64,000 nucleotides of DNA from Tilletiaria anomala UBC 951 (taxonomy: Eukaryota; Basidiomycota; Exobasidiomycetes; Georgefischeriales; Tilletiariaceae). Location: assembly GCF_000711695.1 (NCBI RefSeq), contig NW_013547008.1:62001-126000 (forward strand), in the 5' to 3' direction. The notes under the pieces were generated by a model. It was not told the origin of the DNA, did not search any database, and was given only the letters and a program-made list of their open reading frames with translations. Below, one piece after another: positions 1 through 10,627 of this stretch; positions within the stretch are counted from its first letter, which is position 1; every line of letters begins with the position of its first letter. The translations under genes were made by a program, and so were the position numbers.

Positions 1-2802
1 GGGCCCGGCAACCGGCCAGGGCAAGGGCTGGTGCCCACTGCTCCAGCGCCGGCTTTCGTGTCGGGTTCCTCTGCGACGCAAGCGGTGGAGCAGGAAGGCG
101 AGCAGCAACGGTCGCGCATGTGGAGCAACCGCAGCGCGGATCCCATCGTGCAGAATACTCAGGTCGTGATTGATGCTGTCGCTCTGCTTCCTGCCCCTGC
201 TCCGATTGCGTCACCTGCACCTACGCCTGCCACACAAGAGACGCGGCGCGATCCCACAGACGCTGCGCGGTCAGCAGATGAGGAGCCTGCCGGAGTGGAC
301 GTGGAGGACAAGCGCATGGAGCAGGAGCAGAGGGAGAAGGTACAAATGAAGGCAACCGCTGAGCAGGCATCAGAACCTTCAGCGCCTGCTGCTGTCGACG
401 ATGGAGCCGGCGCACCCGAAGTGTCGATAGAAGGCAAAGCGTCCACAGCGGCCAAAGCGTTGAGCGGCACGAACAAGGCTCATGCGAACGCACACACGCA
501 TGCCCACCGCGTACACACTGCAGGCCGCCTCCAAGGCCGCAGCAAATCTTCCCTTGGCCTGCACCGCGCCACGGCGGGTGGGCGCTCGCACCGCACTCTG
601 GCGCATGCACATGCGCTTACCGGCCACGGGCACCAGCAGCACCAGTATGCGATGCAGCAGTCACTTGCGGCCAGGCATGCGCGTGAAGGCAGCAATGCGA
701 GCGTTAGCAGCAACGGGAGCAGCAATGCTGGTGCCATCGGCGCTCCTCCTCCTCCTCCCCCTGCTATTGAGAAGCAGAGGAGGGCTAGCCACGGCTCCGT
801 GGGCAGCAACCTCGCCATGACAAGGTCTGACACTGTCAAGAGCCGCTCACCTGCGCCTGCGCACACGGTCGTGCCGCAGCCCACAGCTGCGCCAGCTGCA
901 GCTGGAGCCCTGGGGCAGGTGCAACCCCCATCACGGCCCTCAGCAAGCCCGGCGAAAGGCCAGGCAGCGACGTCGCCTCCCACAAAAGCCACTCAGGCGA
1001 TGAGCACCGCCCCCAAGCGCAAGCCGGTCACGTTCACCATGGGCGGCGACGAGTCGGACGAAGAGGCCGAGGGCTCGCAGTCGAGTCGTTCCGTCGGCCA
1101 GCGCTGCGCCGCTTCATCGAGCGCTGCCACCGCGGCCGTGCCTGCGCATACCAAGAAGCATGTACAGCTTGCCCCGCCATCGGCTGCTGTGAACGAAGAA
1201 GTCACAGAGGATGACGAGTGGTCGAGCGACGACTCGTCAGAGGAGGACGATGCGGTCAAGGCCGCCGAGGCAGCGAGGCTGGCCAGCCGCAAGCGGGAGG
1301 AGGATCTTTTCAAGAAGGTGCCGATCCGCAGCAAAAGCGCGGCGGACATGCGCACGCTGCAGCCGCAGCAGAGCATCAGCACATCAAGCGCCAGTCCACC
1401 ACTGCAGCCTGTGCGCGGCATGCTCTCCTCTCTTTTCCACCCGGGGACCGAGCCGTCGCACTCGCCGCCTGGCCAGCTGGCCGGCCGGCCTCACGCGTCT
1501 GCTGCCGACTTGCGCAACATGGGGGGCATGAGCTCACTGCGCATGTCCGCCGTCGACCGCTCCGCCACGACCAGCTTAACGTCCGCGCCGCCGGGCAAGA
1601 CGACGTTCGAGCGCTCGGCGGCAGCGACGAGCCACGGTGCCGCCGCGATGCACCTTCCGCGGACGCGATCGAACCTTCGCAACTCCAGCGGCTTCATCGG
1701 GATCGGCGAGAACACCACCCTGCGCACCAGCAAGTCGGCCGTCGCGCTGCCCCTGCTCAACATCACATCGTCCAAGTCGACGACGAGCATGGCGCAAGCG
1801 GCCGCTGAGGCGGCCATGCACACGGACACTGGCTCCGTGAGCAGCCTGCACCACCCGAGCGAGTCAGGCACCTCGATCTCCTTCAGCACGGCAGATGGCG
1901 TGCTCGGCTCGTCGTACACTTCATTGCGCGCTTCCCGGGACGGCAGCAGCAGTGGCGGTGGTTGGCGTGACAGTGTCGCGCTCGCCAAGCTCAACGAGCT
2001 TGCGGGATCGCGCGGCTCGAGCAATGGGCACAGCAACAATAACATCAACCACAGCAGCAGGGTCAACGGCCGCCGGCAGCGTTCAAACGAGCCTCGCAGC
2101 CATTCTCACCAGCGGGCGGGCCACCACGAAAGGGACGGGCCGTCGCCATCGTCGTTGCTGGCGCACGAGCACCACGAGCGGGAGCACGAAGAGTGGTCGC
2201 CGCAGCTGCAGGTCGTTGGGTCACAGCCGGATATGAACCGTGCCTGGTACGACACCAGCGCTGCTGCTTCTGCAGAGGATGCGTCGGCGCCGTCGTCGTC
2301 GACCGCGACGCCACGGCAGATGTCGGCGGTACATGCGCACCACCACCGACTGCGCGCCGCAGCTGTGCCGGTTGAGCTGCCAGAAGGTGCGGCGCCGCAG
2401 ACGCCACGGACGACGCGCCGCAACATGCTGCGTGACGAGCTGAGCGAGAGCCTGCGCCAGAACCTGCTGTGGGAGCGCCAGAGCCGCAACCGCATGCTGG
2501 GCATCATCCAGGTGCCGATGCCTCCCGCCAAACAGCTGCAGCCGCAGCCGCAGCAGCTTTCGTCCTCAACGAGCGCACGTGCCTCCACGCCGCCTGTGCT
2601 GCGCAAGGAGACGGTCCTCAGTGGCGGTGGGATCCGGCCGCTAACATCTACGCGGACACACAGCGAGACGTCTGCGCACATGAGCCGCGAGTTGTCAACC
2701 AGCGGCAGCGGAAGCAGTCGCGATGGGCAGCAGCAGCAGCGCGAGGCAGTGAGGCGCTCGCAGAGCGAGTGGGGCGGGTCATTCCACCACACCGGCTGGT
2801 GA
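1..2802 (+). CDS. DUF3295-type regulatory protein, 5' end cut by the window
   Basis: The frame is open from the first base of the window, so the gene starts upstream and only the last ~933 codons are visible. The product is strongly disordered, rich in Ser, Ala, His and Gln, with short His-Ala runs and a polyproline stretch. Three spaced blocks match the fungal DUF3295 family (AreA GATA-like/Mks1-like regulators): an acidic block DDEWSSDDSSEEDD followed by a basic region (about bases 1210-1350), a short hydrophobic block GMLSSLFHPG (about 1418-1447), and a C-terminal block TPRTTRRNMLRDELSESL running into LLWERQSRN (about 2400-2495). In ascomycetes members of this group are linked to nitrogen/TORC1 signalling; that role is inferred. 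No intron is evident in the visible part. It ends in TGA before a gene-poor stretch. Family call fairly sure, function not. Confidence 0.7.
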   Translation, partial: GPGNRPGQGLVPTAPAPAFVSGSSATQAVEQEGEQQRSRMWSNRSADPIVQNTQVVIDAVALLPAPAPIASPAPTPATQETRRDPTDAARSADEEPAGVDVEDKRMEQEQREKVQMKATAEQASEPSAPAAVDDGAGAPEVSIEGKASTAAKALSGTNKAHANAHTHAHRVHTAGRLQGRSKSSLGLHRATAGGRSHRTLAHAHALTGHGHQQHQYAMQQSLAARHAREGSNASVSSNGSSNAGAIGAPPPPPPAIEKQRRASHGSVGSNLAMTRSDTVKSRSPAPAHTVVPQPTAAPAAAGALGQVQPPSRPSASPAKGQAATSPPTKATQAMSTAPKRKPVTFTMGGDESDEEAEGSQSSRSVGQRCAASSSAATAAVPAHTKKHVQLAPPSAAVNEEVTEDDEWSSDDSSEEDDAVKAAEAARLASRKREEDLFKKVPIRSKSAADMRTLQPQQSISTSSASPPLQPVRGMLSSLFHPGTEPSHSPPGQLAGRPHASAADLRNMGGMSSLRMSAVDRSATTSLTSAPPGKTTFERSAAATSHGAAAMHLPRTRSNLRNSSGFIGIGENTTLRTSKSAVALPLLNITSSKSTTSMAQAAAEAAMHTDTGSVSSLHHPSESGTSISFSTADGVLGSSYTSLRASRDGSSSGGGWRDSVALAKLNELAGSRGSSNGHSNNNINHSSRVNGRRQRSNEPRSHSHQRAGHHERDGPSPSSLLAHEHHEREHEEWSPQLQVVGSQPDMNRAWYDTSAAASAEDASAPSSSTATPRQMSAVHAHHHRLRAAAVPVELPEGAAPQTPRTTRRNMLRDELSESLRQNLLWERQSRNRMLGIIQVPMPPAKQLQPQPQQLSSSTSARASTPPVLRKETVLSGGGIRPLTSTRTHSETSAHMSRELSTSGSGSSRDGQQQQREAVRRSQSEWGGSFHHTGW

Positions 2803-5800
2803 TCAAGTACGCATGAGCATCTGGACAGGGGAGGGTGCAATTTCTGTTGGTGCTCGCACATTTTGGCTGCTGTATTGTACAAGCGCAAATGAGCAGGCCA
2901 TCGCACTTGAATTTGGTTTCATGCATGCAGCACGCTGCGAACCTCGAGAGAATGTATGATGTATGCTAGTATGACGGGTCTACCAGCGCAGACGGTGAGA
3001 TTGAGATTGCCAGCACCTACCCATGTACCTACCTACCTACCTCGCTCCACGTTGTGCACCTCGCCGGGGGTTGTGCGACTGCACCATGTATATTTGGGGC
3101 GGTGCGAGCGGTCAACCAGGGGGGCAGTTAGATAAGTGAGGATCGTGTTGCAAGCCAGTGACATGTATTCAAGAAAAGATTTGGAACGCAAGCCAGGTAG
3201 CCGGCCAAGTGGCCTGTGGACATGTCTACGGAGTGGCTCCATATTGTAAGAACAAAAACAATCGTAATTGCCATCTGATAGATAGTTTCGAACTTTCAGT
3301 AGTTGTGTAATTTCCAGATGAAGTCACCTGCCTTGTGTCAAATTAGGAAGGTGTTCAGAACTGAGGCGTCTTTTTACTCGAAAACTACTGTCGCATTTTG
3401 GACGAACTTGTAGACTTACAATGCCTGTTCGGTGGAAATCTGGAGGTTACTGAACGGTATGTGTCAAAGTCGATTTCACTTGTTGGAGTCAAATCTTCAC
3501 TTTGCGACTTTTGAACGAAACCAGGTGCACTTGTCGGCCGAGAGCTTGTTGCTGCCTTGCGGGGAAATAGTTATCTTGGGTTCTTACCAGCCCCTTTTGA
3601 GTTGAGGACACGTGCCTTCGCACAATACTTCACACTGTTCAACGCTCTACCCTGTTCCAACCCTTTCGCATCGTATCTGGGCTGCATTAGCAATCGTTGA
3701 GAAGGCAGCGAGCATCGTTATTCCAGCAAAACCCCAGTGTTCATGAGGGGTGAGACTGGCGCGCGGCTCCCTGCAGGGCAAAAGAAATTATCACGTTCAG
3801 ATCGTCACAGGCCTTCTGATAACGTCCACAATGATGTTCTTGGTACCGATCTGCTTTGGATTCAGCTCTGGAATCAGAATGACTGAATGGCCTGAACAGT
3901 GATGCGTGAGATGAATGGCAAACACATCAATGCGCGTTCCCAGATTCCAAACTGCCTTAGGAAGCCAGGACTACCCCAGGCTGTCAACAGTCCAAACCCC
4001 AAGAGTGCCCACTACCCTAGCTGAGCAAGCTGCGCAAACACAGAGCCCTTGTCCTTATGCAGGCTTGTGCGGCTTGGTTAGCGGCCTAGCGTCGTGCCAC
4101 AGAGGGGTCCGGGTTGGCGTGCCTTCGCGCCTGTGACCCTCGGGGATTTGAGTAGAAGCCACTTCCTTATGCAGGCTGAATCCTCGAGTTTGGGCTAAAC
4201 CTTCATTTTGAGATTTCGATTATATTTAGCAGGGTGCCATCTTCCTTTGCTGTCGTTGTGTCGCGTCGACGCAAACAAAGTCCCACTATGCTCGCCCAGC
4301 CCTTTGGCGCGAGCCGGAGCGTCAAGTCAGCATCTTACGAATGCTTCGCTCGCGGCATGTTCTGCTTTTCACCTCAAGTCTTCCAACTGTCCAGTAGAGA
4401 GCTCCATACACGGTGCTGTGTGAAGATTGTGACAAGAAATGCACGGTATGGCATATGGATGACGAAGACGTAACACGACGTGCCTAGCGTGACGCGAAGA
4501 GTCCTAGACGGTCCTCGACGTCTCACGTCAGCCCGATTTCGTCAAGGAGCCCTAATGGGCCATTGACCCCCATTGATGACTTTCTTCATAAAAAAATGTC
4601 CTAGCCGAACACCCATTTGACCCTCGTCAAAAACTCATGCAAATCCGATCAAGTCGTATATTGGCTTGACAGTGCATACCAACGAGCTGTGCCACGAAAG
4701 TGCCTGTCATAAAGGCCTGCCACCGGCCGAACGACGGTGTCACCGTGGCTTCCTTGGGGCTTCAAATGATACGGAACTCGACTCCAACTACTGGAGAGTC
4801 CTAGGCTTTCCCCATGCCGTTTAAGACGCGTAGGTTGCACAAGCTGCCTTGGCTTTCGCGGTGTTTCTGTGTGATTTGACGCCAAAAAGCCTGTGCCGGG
4901 GGCAGGGGCTACAAAACAGGTACTTTTGTGGCACAGGTCATAGTGGCAGGAGGAGTATGCATTGTCAAGCCAACACCGTCTGCTCCTAGAGAAGCTGGCA
5001 AAACAGGCGGCCAACCCCTGCAAAGTATACCAACTGATCACCAGAGATGACATGCATGGTTTCCCACACGTGGTCGCCAGCCCTGCGAAGCGTTCCGGCA
5101 TTGGGCCATGGTCTTCGTGGAACTGCTCAAGACCAGCGTAAATGGCAACGCATAACTGCTCACCGCCTTCGTCTATGGCATCCGTTGGGGCTTCGCCATG
5201 TCACTTCCTCAGCGCTCCACTGACGCCTTCATCGAACTCCTCACCTGGATCGTCCCTTGGATTGGCTTCTCGCTGCAAATACGCATTTGACAATTGTGCT
5301 GAGATCGCCTCCGTGTGCGCTAAACACTGAGCTTGTCGCGAAAGTGCGCGAGCTTGGCGGAGGCAAATTCTGCACCAATATCAGTGCGCCCTTCCAACGG
5401 GCGGCCAAATCAAGTGATGGTCTCACTGCTTTACCGCTTGCCACAGCTCGGGGCGCCCTGATGCTTTGGGGGGGAGGATGTGGGTGTTGAACAAGCTGGC
5501 ATAGAAGCGGTAGGCTCAACAGGTCATAATGCTCGAGATCGGGCGGCACGAGCTGCCCAGGCCTTTCGGCCGAGAGAGTAGTAGCTGTGACACTTTCTCG
5601 CCTGACTCTGCACTGTGGGCACTGCGTGGGTGGGCTGTAGGGTGTGAGATTGCTCACTGTATGACTTACGTGCTCGCCTTCGCAGTTTCCTTTTGACTGC
5701 TGCAGTGCCGCACCGTCATGACCAGCTTTTGCAGTCTGAATAGAATCCCGAATCGTCAGAATAACCAAAACGGAATATGTGACATGCTGCTGCTGACTAT

Positions 5801-6250
5801 AACGTGACCGAGGTTGGAAAGAGATGTCCTCCCTCCCACAGCAAAGCCGCAAGCGTGCTGTAGCACAGCCTTAAAGTTAGGCAGGTCGATCGAGGGGCCG
5901 CTGCGTCAAAGGCGTAACCTCGACATCACCGCCGCCGCCGCCGGACGAACCAGGATCAGGGGCACCTCCAGTGGTTTCAAAGGCGGGGTGGTGTACCCGT
6001 CTCGTGACACACAGACCGTGTTCTCTGCCGTGTTTACTGCAAAACATCTGCTCCCTACATCGCCCTGCATACATTGCATCTTTCATGGCACCCTGAAAGA
6101 AACAGTCCGGACGGCTTCGCCTCGCCAGCAGCGGACGGTGCAGCGCGTGCGGTGGGGGTGCGCCTGCCTGTGGAAGAAAGACAGGGAGAAGAAAGTCAAG
6201 GCAGAGAGTCAAGCTACGCACGGCACGACGGCCCGATCGAACCTCGCTCC
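2803..6250. other. Gene-poor stretch, no recognisable gene
   Basis: No frame on either strand here shows family motifs, and the open frames are short and compositionally unlike the flanking genes. The first few hundred bases presumably hold the 3' untranslated region of the DUF3295 gene. A short TACC microsatellite lies at 3026-3042. Phrases such as CTTATGCAGGCT recur near 4055 and 4165, which suggests old repeat material, but I could not identify an element, terminal repeats or target duplications. The last ~400 bases should include the promoter and leader of the CENP-B-type gene, whose frame is open back to about 6074 without an upstream ATG. Confidence 0.5.
3026..3042. repeat. (TACC)n microsatellite
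   Basis: Just over four uninterrupted TACC units, about 220 bases downstream of the DUF3295 stop codon. No function is suggested. Confidence 0.8.
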
Positions 6251-9200
6251 ATGTGCTCTGGCGATCCTGTGCGCCGACCCGACGGGGCACGAACACATCC
6301 CGCGGACGTGCGACTGTCGCCCTCTGTCGTGTCGCCGGTGCTCGGCGCACATCAGATGATTCTGCCGCAGCAACAGCAGCAGCATGCAGGTCATGACCAC
6401 GATTACGCTCATGTTCATGCTCAAGGACATGCGCAAGATCGGGGACAGCGACAGGTGCCGCCGAATGCAAACATGATCAAAGCCACGCTCGACTCTTCCG
6501 CGCCTGTTCCCGCTGCCTCTGCACCCTCGTCGAAGTCGACGCCTTCCCCGCATGCGGGATCTGGGTCCGTGGAGCAGAAGCTGATCGAAGCCGTTGCGAT
6601 GGAGGTGCAAAAACAGCAGCAGCAGCAGCAGGACGCCCAAGCTACCCATACTCCTCTTCAGACCCCGCAGCGAAGAACGGGGCGAAGACGCGGAGCTTCT
6701 TCACAAGACATGAGCCTCGACCATCCGCCGGCGCGCTTCCAGCCTGCTTCGCCTCTCGGTGCATTCCAGCACCAGCAGCAGGCAACCCAGAACCAGCAGC
6801 AGACATCGCATTCACCGTGGGACCTCTCAGATCCTTCCGCAGACTTCTTCACACCTACTACCACCACACCGCACGACGAACGTTCGCATTCCCAACAACA
6901 CCAATCGCAGCAGCGCCATTATCCCCAGCAGCAGCAACAGCAGCCGTTGCCGCAGGAGAGCTCTGAACCATACCAACATCTTCCCCATGCTCATGATCAG
7001 TCACATGCCCACTCATACTCACATTCATATTCCCAGCCTCACTCGGCACCGCAGTCACATGCACATTCAAATGCTCATTCACAATCACAAACACAATCAC
7101 AGCAGCCCCAACACCAGTATGCTTCCTCCGTCACCGCAATGCCCGTGTCGACTTTGCGCCTGGACGACGCCCGGCAGCGCGAGGAACAAAGTCACCAGCA
7201 CCACTACCACCAACAACAGCAACAGCAGCATACCTACTACCACCACTACCCCCAGCAGGACCAGAACCAGCACCATCTGCACCACCAGCAGCTGTCCATG
7301 AGCATTAGGCGCGCTGCAGTCGGCGGACTCGAGTCACCCATCGGCCTGATGCATCAGCAGCACCTGCCTGCCGTCACCAGCAACACCAACAGCAGCGCAG
7401 GCCCGCAGGAGCGTGCGGGCGTCAACAGCAGCAGCTTGTACAACCGCGACCCGGACGAACTGCGCGCCATGCTCGCTACGCGCGAGGAGGCGTGCAGCCA
7501 GTCGCCCACAGCAAAGCATGCATACAGCCTCTCGCCCCCGTCTACATCTGCTCTGCCTACTACTACCTCTACTGATGCCGCTGCGGCTCCGTCTGCGTGT
7601 TCGTCGCGCGCACGCATGAGCCGCATGCTACCCGCCGGCGAAGTGCCGCCGGCCGCCAGCGCGTCCTCGGTGTCGCGCAGCGCTCCCGCTCCCGCTTCAG
7701 CCAACAGCAGCAGCGGGAGCGGCGGAAGAGGAGGCAGCGGACAAGGATCTCAGAGAAGCCCGCGCCGCTCTGCGCAGATGGTCGCGCCCAGCAGCTCACC
7801 AGGCGCGCTGTTGCACAGTCGCAGCCGCACGAGTAAACCGGTGAGTGGAGCCTCGTGCGCAAAGAAACCTGGCGCGTGTTCGTGATGCATCGCCTTTCCT
7901 GACTGGTCCTCTTCTCCCTTACTCTGACCTGCTCCTCGAACTAAACGACAGAACTCGCCGCCCGACGCCATGGCTCGTGCAGCGCTCGCGCCCCAAAACG
8001 CACATGTTCATGTGAGGAGCCACACGCACAGCCTCGGCCAGATGGCGCTTGCCATGTCGTCATCATCCTCCACCCCTCCTGCCTTACAGCAGCAGAACAA
8101 CGGCGGCTCCCCGATCATGGATGCGTCGGCCAGTTTACCGAAGGGTGCGAGTCACCACCAGCAGCTGCTGCCACATCACATTGCTGCTGGTAGTGTGGGC
8201 GGAAGACGCGGTAGCGGTGCCAGGGGTGGTGCTAGCAGCACTGGCGCTGGCAGCAGCAGCGGCGGCATCAGCCAAAGCCAGAGCAAGCTGCTCGTTCCTG
8301 TCCCGCCGGGATACCGCGACTCGGTCATCTTTACCGGCGCGCCACACGGCCGGCAACTGTCGAGCGGCACGATGGGGCACCCGCACGGTGGCGCCGGCAG
8401 CGGGGTGCCTCTGCGTTCCGTCTCGCCGAGTGGCTCCATTTCGTCGAGCCAGCACAGTCGGGCCGTCTCGTCCCAGTCCTCCGTGCTCTCCTCCTTCTCC
8501 TCGCGCCATCACCACATGAGCGACTCGAGCGTTGGCTCCTCGGCCTACGCCACGACCGACATCTCTATCGATGGCGGTGCCGGTGGTGGACGTACGTCGG
8601 CGTCGAACACGTCCATGTCCGCGTCCGCATCCCGCGCTTGCTCCACGCCCGACACGGACGACGTCCTCTCCATGCACAGCGGAAGTATCGACGTCGACAG
8701 CGCCGGAGCCGGAGCCAGCCACTTCAGCAGCGTCTCGCTCTCTTCTGCAGCTGCAGCGGCCGCAGCGGCGCAAAAGCGGTCCAAGTCGAAGATCGACGAT
8801 GCGGACCGCAAGCGCATCTGCGAGTACGCCGCGGCGCATCCACGCCAGCGACAGGGCGACATTGCCGCTGTATTCGACATTGAGCGCTCGACCGTCAGTA
8901 AGATCCTCAAGAACCGCGACAAATGGCTCGCCATCGACCTCGGTGACGTGTACCTCAACCGCGACCGCTCGATCAAGTACCCGGACATTGAGCGTCGCCT
9001 GCTCGACTGGGTCCATGGCGAGCTGGAGAGCGGCAGCATGCCGGGTGACGAGCAGCTGCGCGAACAGGCGATTGCTTTTGCGAGGCAGACCGCCGCTGGT
9101 GTCGGAGGAGGCGGGGGCAATGCGGCCGCTAATCACGAATTCAGACCGACCGATTCGTGGATTGAGACGTTCAAGATCAGGGCAAAGTTGCCAACCAGGC

Positions 9201-10403
9201 TCGATGCCTCTGTTGAGGCTGTCTCGCAGTCGCAGTCACAAACCCAAAGTCAATCGCAGTCGCAAACGCCGTCAGAAACAAGCACAACACCAGCAGTCGA
9301 TGCCCGTGGTGGCTCATTCATGGCCTCCACCGGGCCAAGCACAGCGCCGTCTCCATTTGCATGGAATGGTGCCTCTTCGTCACACAATGCCTCTGTTAGC
9401 AGCACCGCCTCTAGCCTGAGCGAGCTCGGTCTCGGGCTCGCTCTTCAAGATGCGCGCTCGCACTCATCTGATCCCAGCGATTCGGCCATGTCGTCCAGCG
9501 CTACTTCGCAAGCTACGCCGCGTAGCGTGCAGCGCTTCACGAATGTCATTACTGGCGATGGCCACAGTGACATTTACTGTCGCTCACATGAGGGTAGAGT
9601 CAACGAGCACCAACAGCTACAGCAACCTGGTCTCGCGCGCTCTTTCTCCAGTACAGAGATCAGCGATACACAGCTCTTCTCGATGCCGGCAAAGCGACGT
9701 AAAGGTCTCTCGGGCCGTGCTGTTTCGCCGACGGTGACCGAATCTGTCTCCATGGACAGGGGTGCGGTCGCCTCCCCGCGCGCCGCCAGTGGCCGAGCAC
9801 GACAGGAGGCCCCGCGCAGGCAACGAGACCAGGAGGAGACTCTGAGCGGCGCGCTCCAGCTCGATCTGCGCGGGATCGATTCGATGACCCCGAGACACCA
9901 GGGTATTGCGCAGGTGTCAGGCATATCCGCTTCCCTACACGACCCAGTACCAGCAACAGCATCAGTGCCGCTACATATGCATGCGCCAGCACCGGCACCG
10001 ACAAGCGGCACGACCTTGGACGGCGCGACTATGCTTTCATCGAATGCAGAGCGCCTCGTCAACGCCCGCCCACTCGCCGGGGACTTCATGGAGACTTCCT
10101 CACCCGCTCAGACGGGATCGACAGAGGAGGGCCGCCCGATCAGCGTCGACGAAGCGCGGGAAAGCTTGGATTTGGTATTGCGTTTCCTTCGAGAGCAACC
10201 AGTGGATTTCTGTCCGCGCGATCATTTTCTGGTGTTGTGAGTTCTTCTCTCTTGCGGGCATTTGCGCGATCAGTCTCGACCTTAAAGCGCTCATCCTGGA
10301 CAATCAATACCTTTGCAGCGGGCATCTTCAAGGGTCTTTAGCAGCATTACCATCCGACATGCGCTCCGATCGAAGCAGAAGTGGCACCATAGAAGGAGGA
10401 TAG
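6251..10403 (+). CDS. CENP-B/pogo-type HTH protein with polyQ/His-rich N-terminus
   Basis: Three exons are proposed: 6251-7840, 7952-10236 and 10319-10403, giving 1319 aa. Residues 1-530 are Gln/His/Ser-rich with CAG/CAA-coded runs. A helix-turn-helix region begins near residue 806 (SKSKIDDADRKRICEYAA, then QGDIAAVFDIERSTVSKIL) and is followed by the second half of a CENPB-type DNA-binding module ending at RPTDSWIETFKIRAKL (about residue 940). No DDE nuclease domain follows, so this looks like a host DNA-binding protein derived from pogo-like transposase rather than a transposon. Intron 1 is phase 0 with a clear GTGAGT...CAG. Intron 2 is needed to reach a C-terminal box (ARESLDLVLRFLREQP, then HFLVFGHLQGSLAAL) resembling the end of ascomycete CENPB-type HTH proteins. 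The first in-frame ATG is at 6251; 6356 is an alternative. Nuclear transcriptional or chromatin role inferred. Confidence 0.75.
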
Positions 10404-10627
10404 CTCCTGGACCCACCATAGTAGTAGACTTTAGGCATTTCTTCAGACATTCACAACCAACAGTGCCCAATGGGTTCGGCTGAGATCGTGTGGATCTTGA
10501 CGGACATATGGGCTCTCACAATGCACACACTCATACACTCTTTTGGCCCCTTCTTTTGCTTTCTTAGCACAGCATTGCATGGTGAAATTGGATGTGTGAT
10601 TCAAGAAGAGAGGTTCTATAGCCATGT

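Noticed and set aside
2803-6250. Possible decayed retroelement or other repeat relic
   Set aside because: No terminal repeats, target duplications or convincing domain blocks could be recognised by eye, so no element is named.
6300-7300. CAG/CAA and CAC/CAT clusters as a possible tandem-repeat array or CRISPR-like structure
   Set aside because: They are codon-level Gln/His repeats in a continuous frame, with no fixed repeat-spacer periodicity.
10237-10273. Alternative 37-nt last intron of the CENP-B-type gene ending at 10273
   Set aside because: Too short compared with the other introns, and the 10318 acceptor gives the conserved FGHLQGSLAAL tail.
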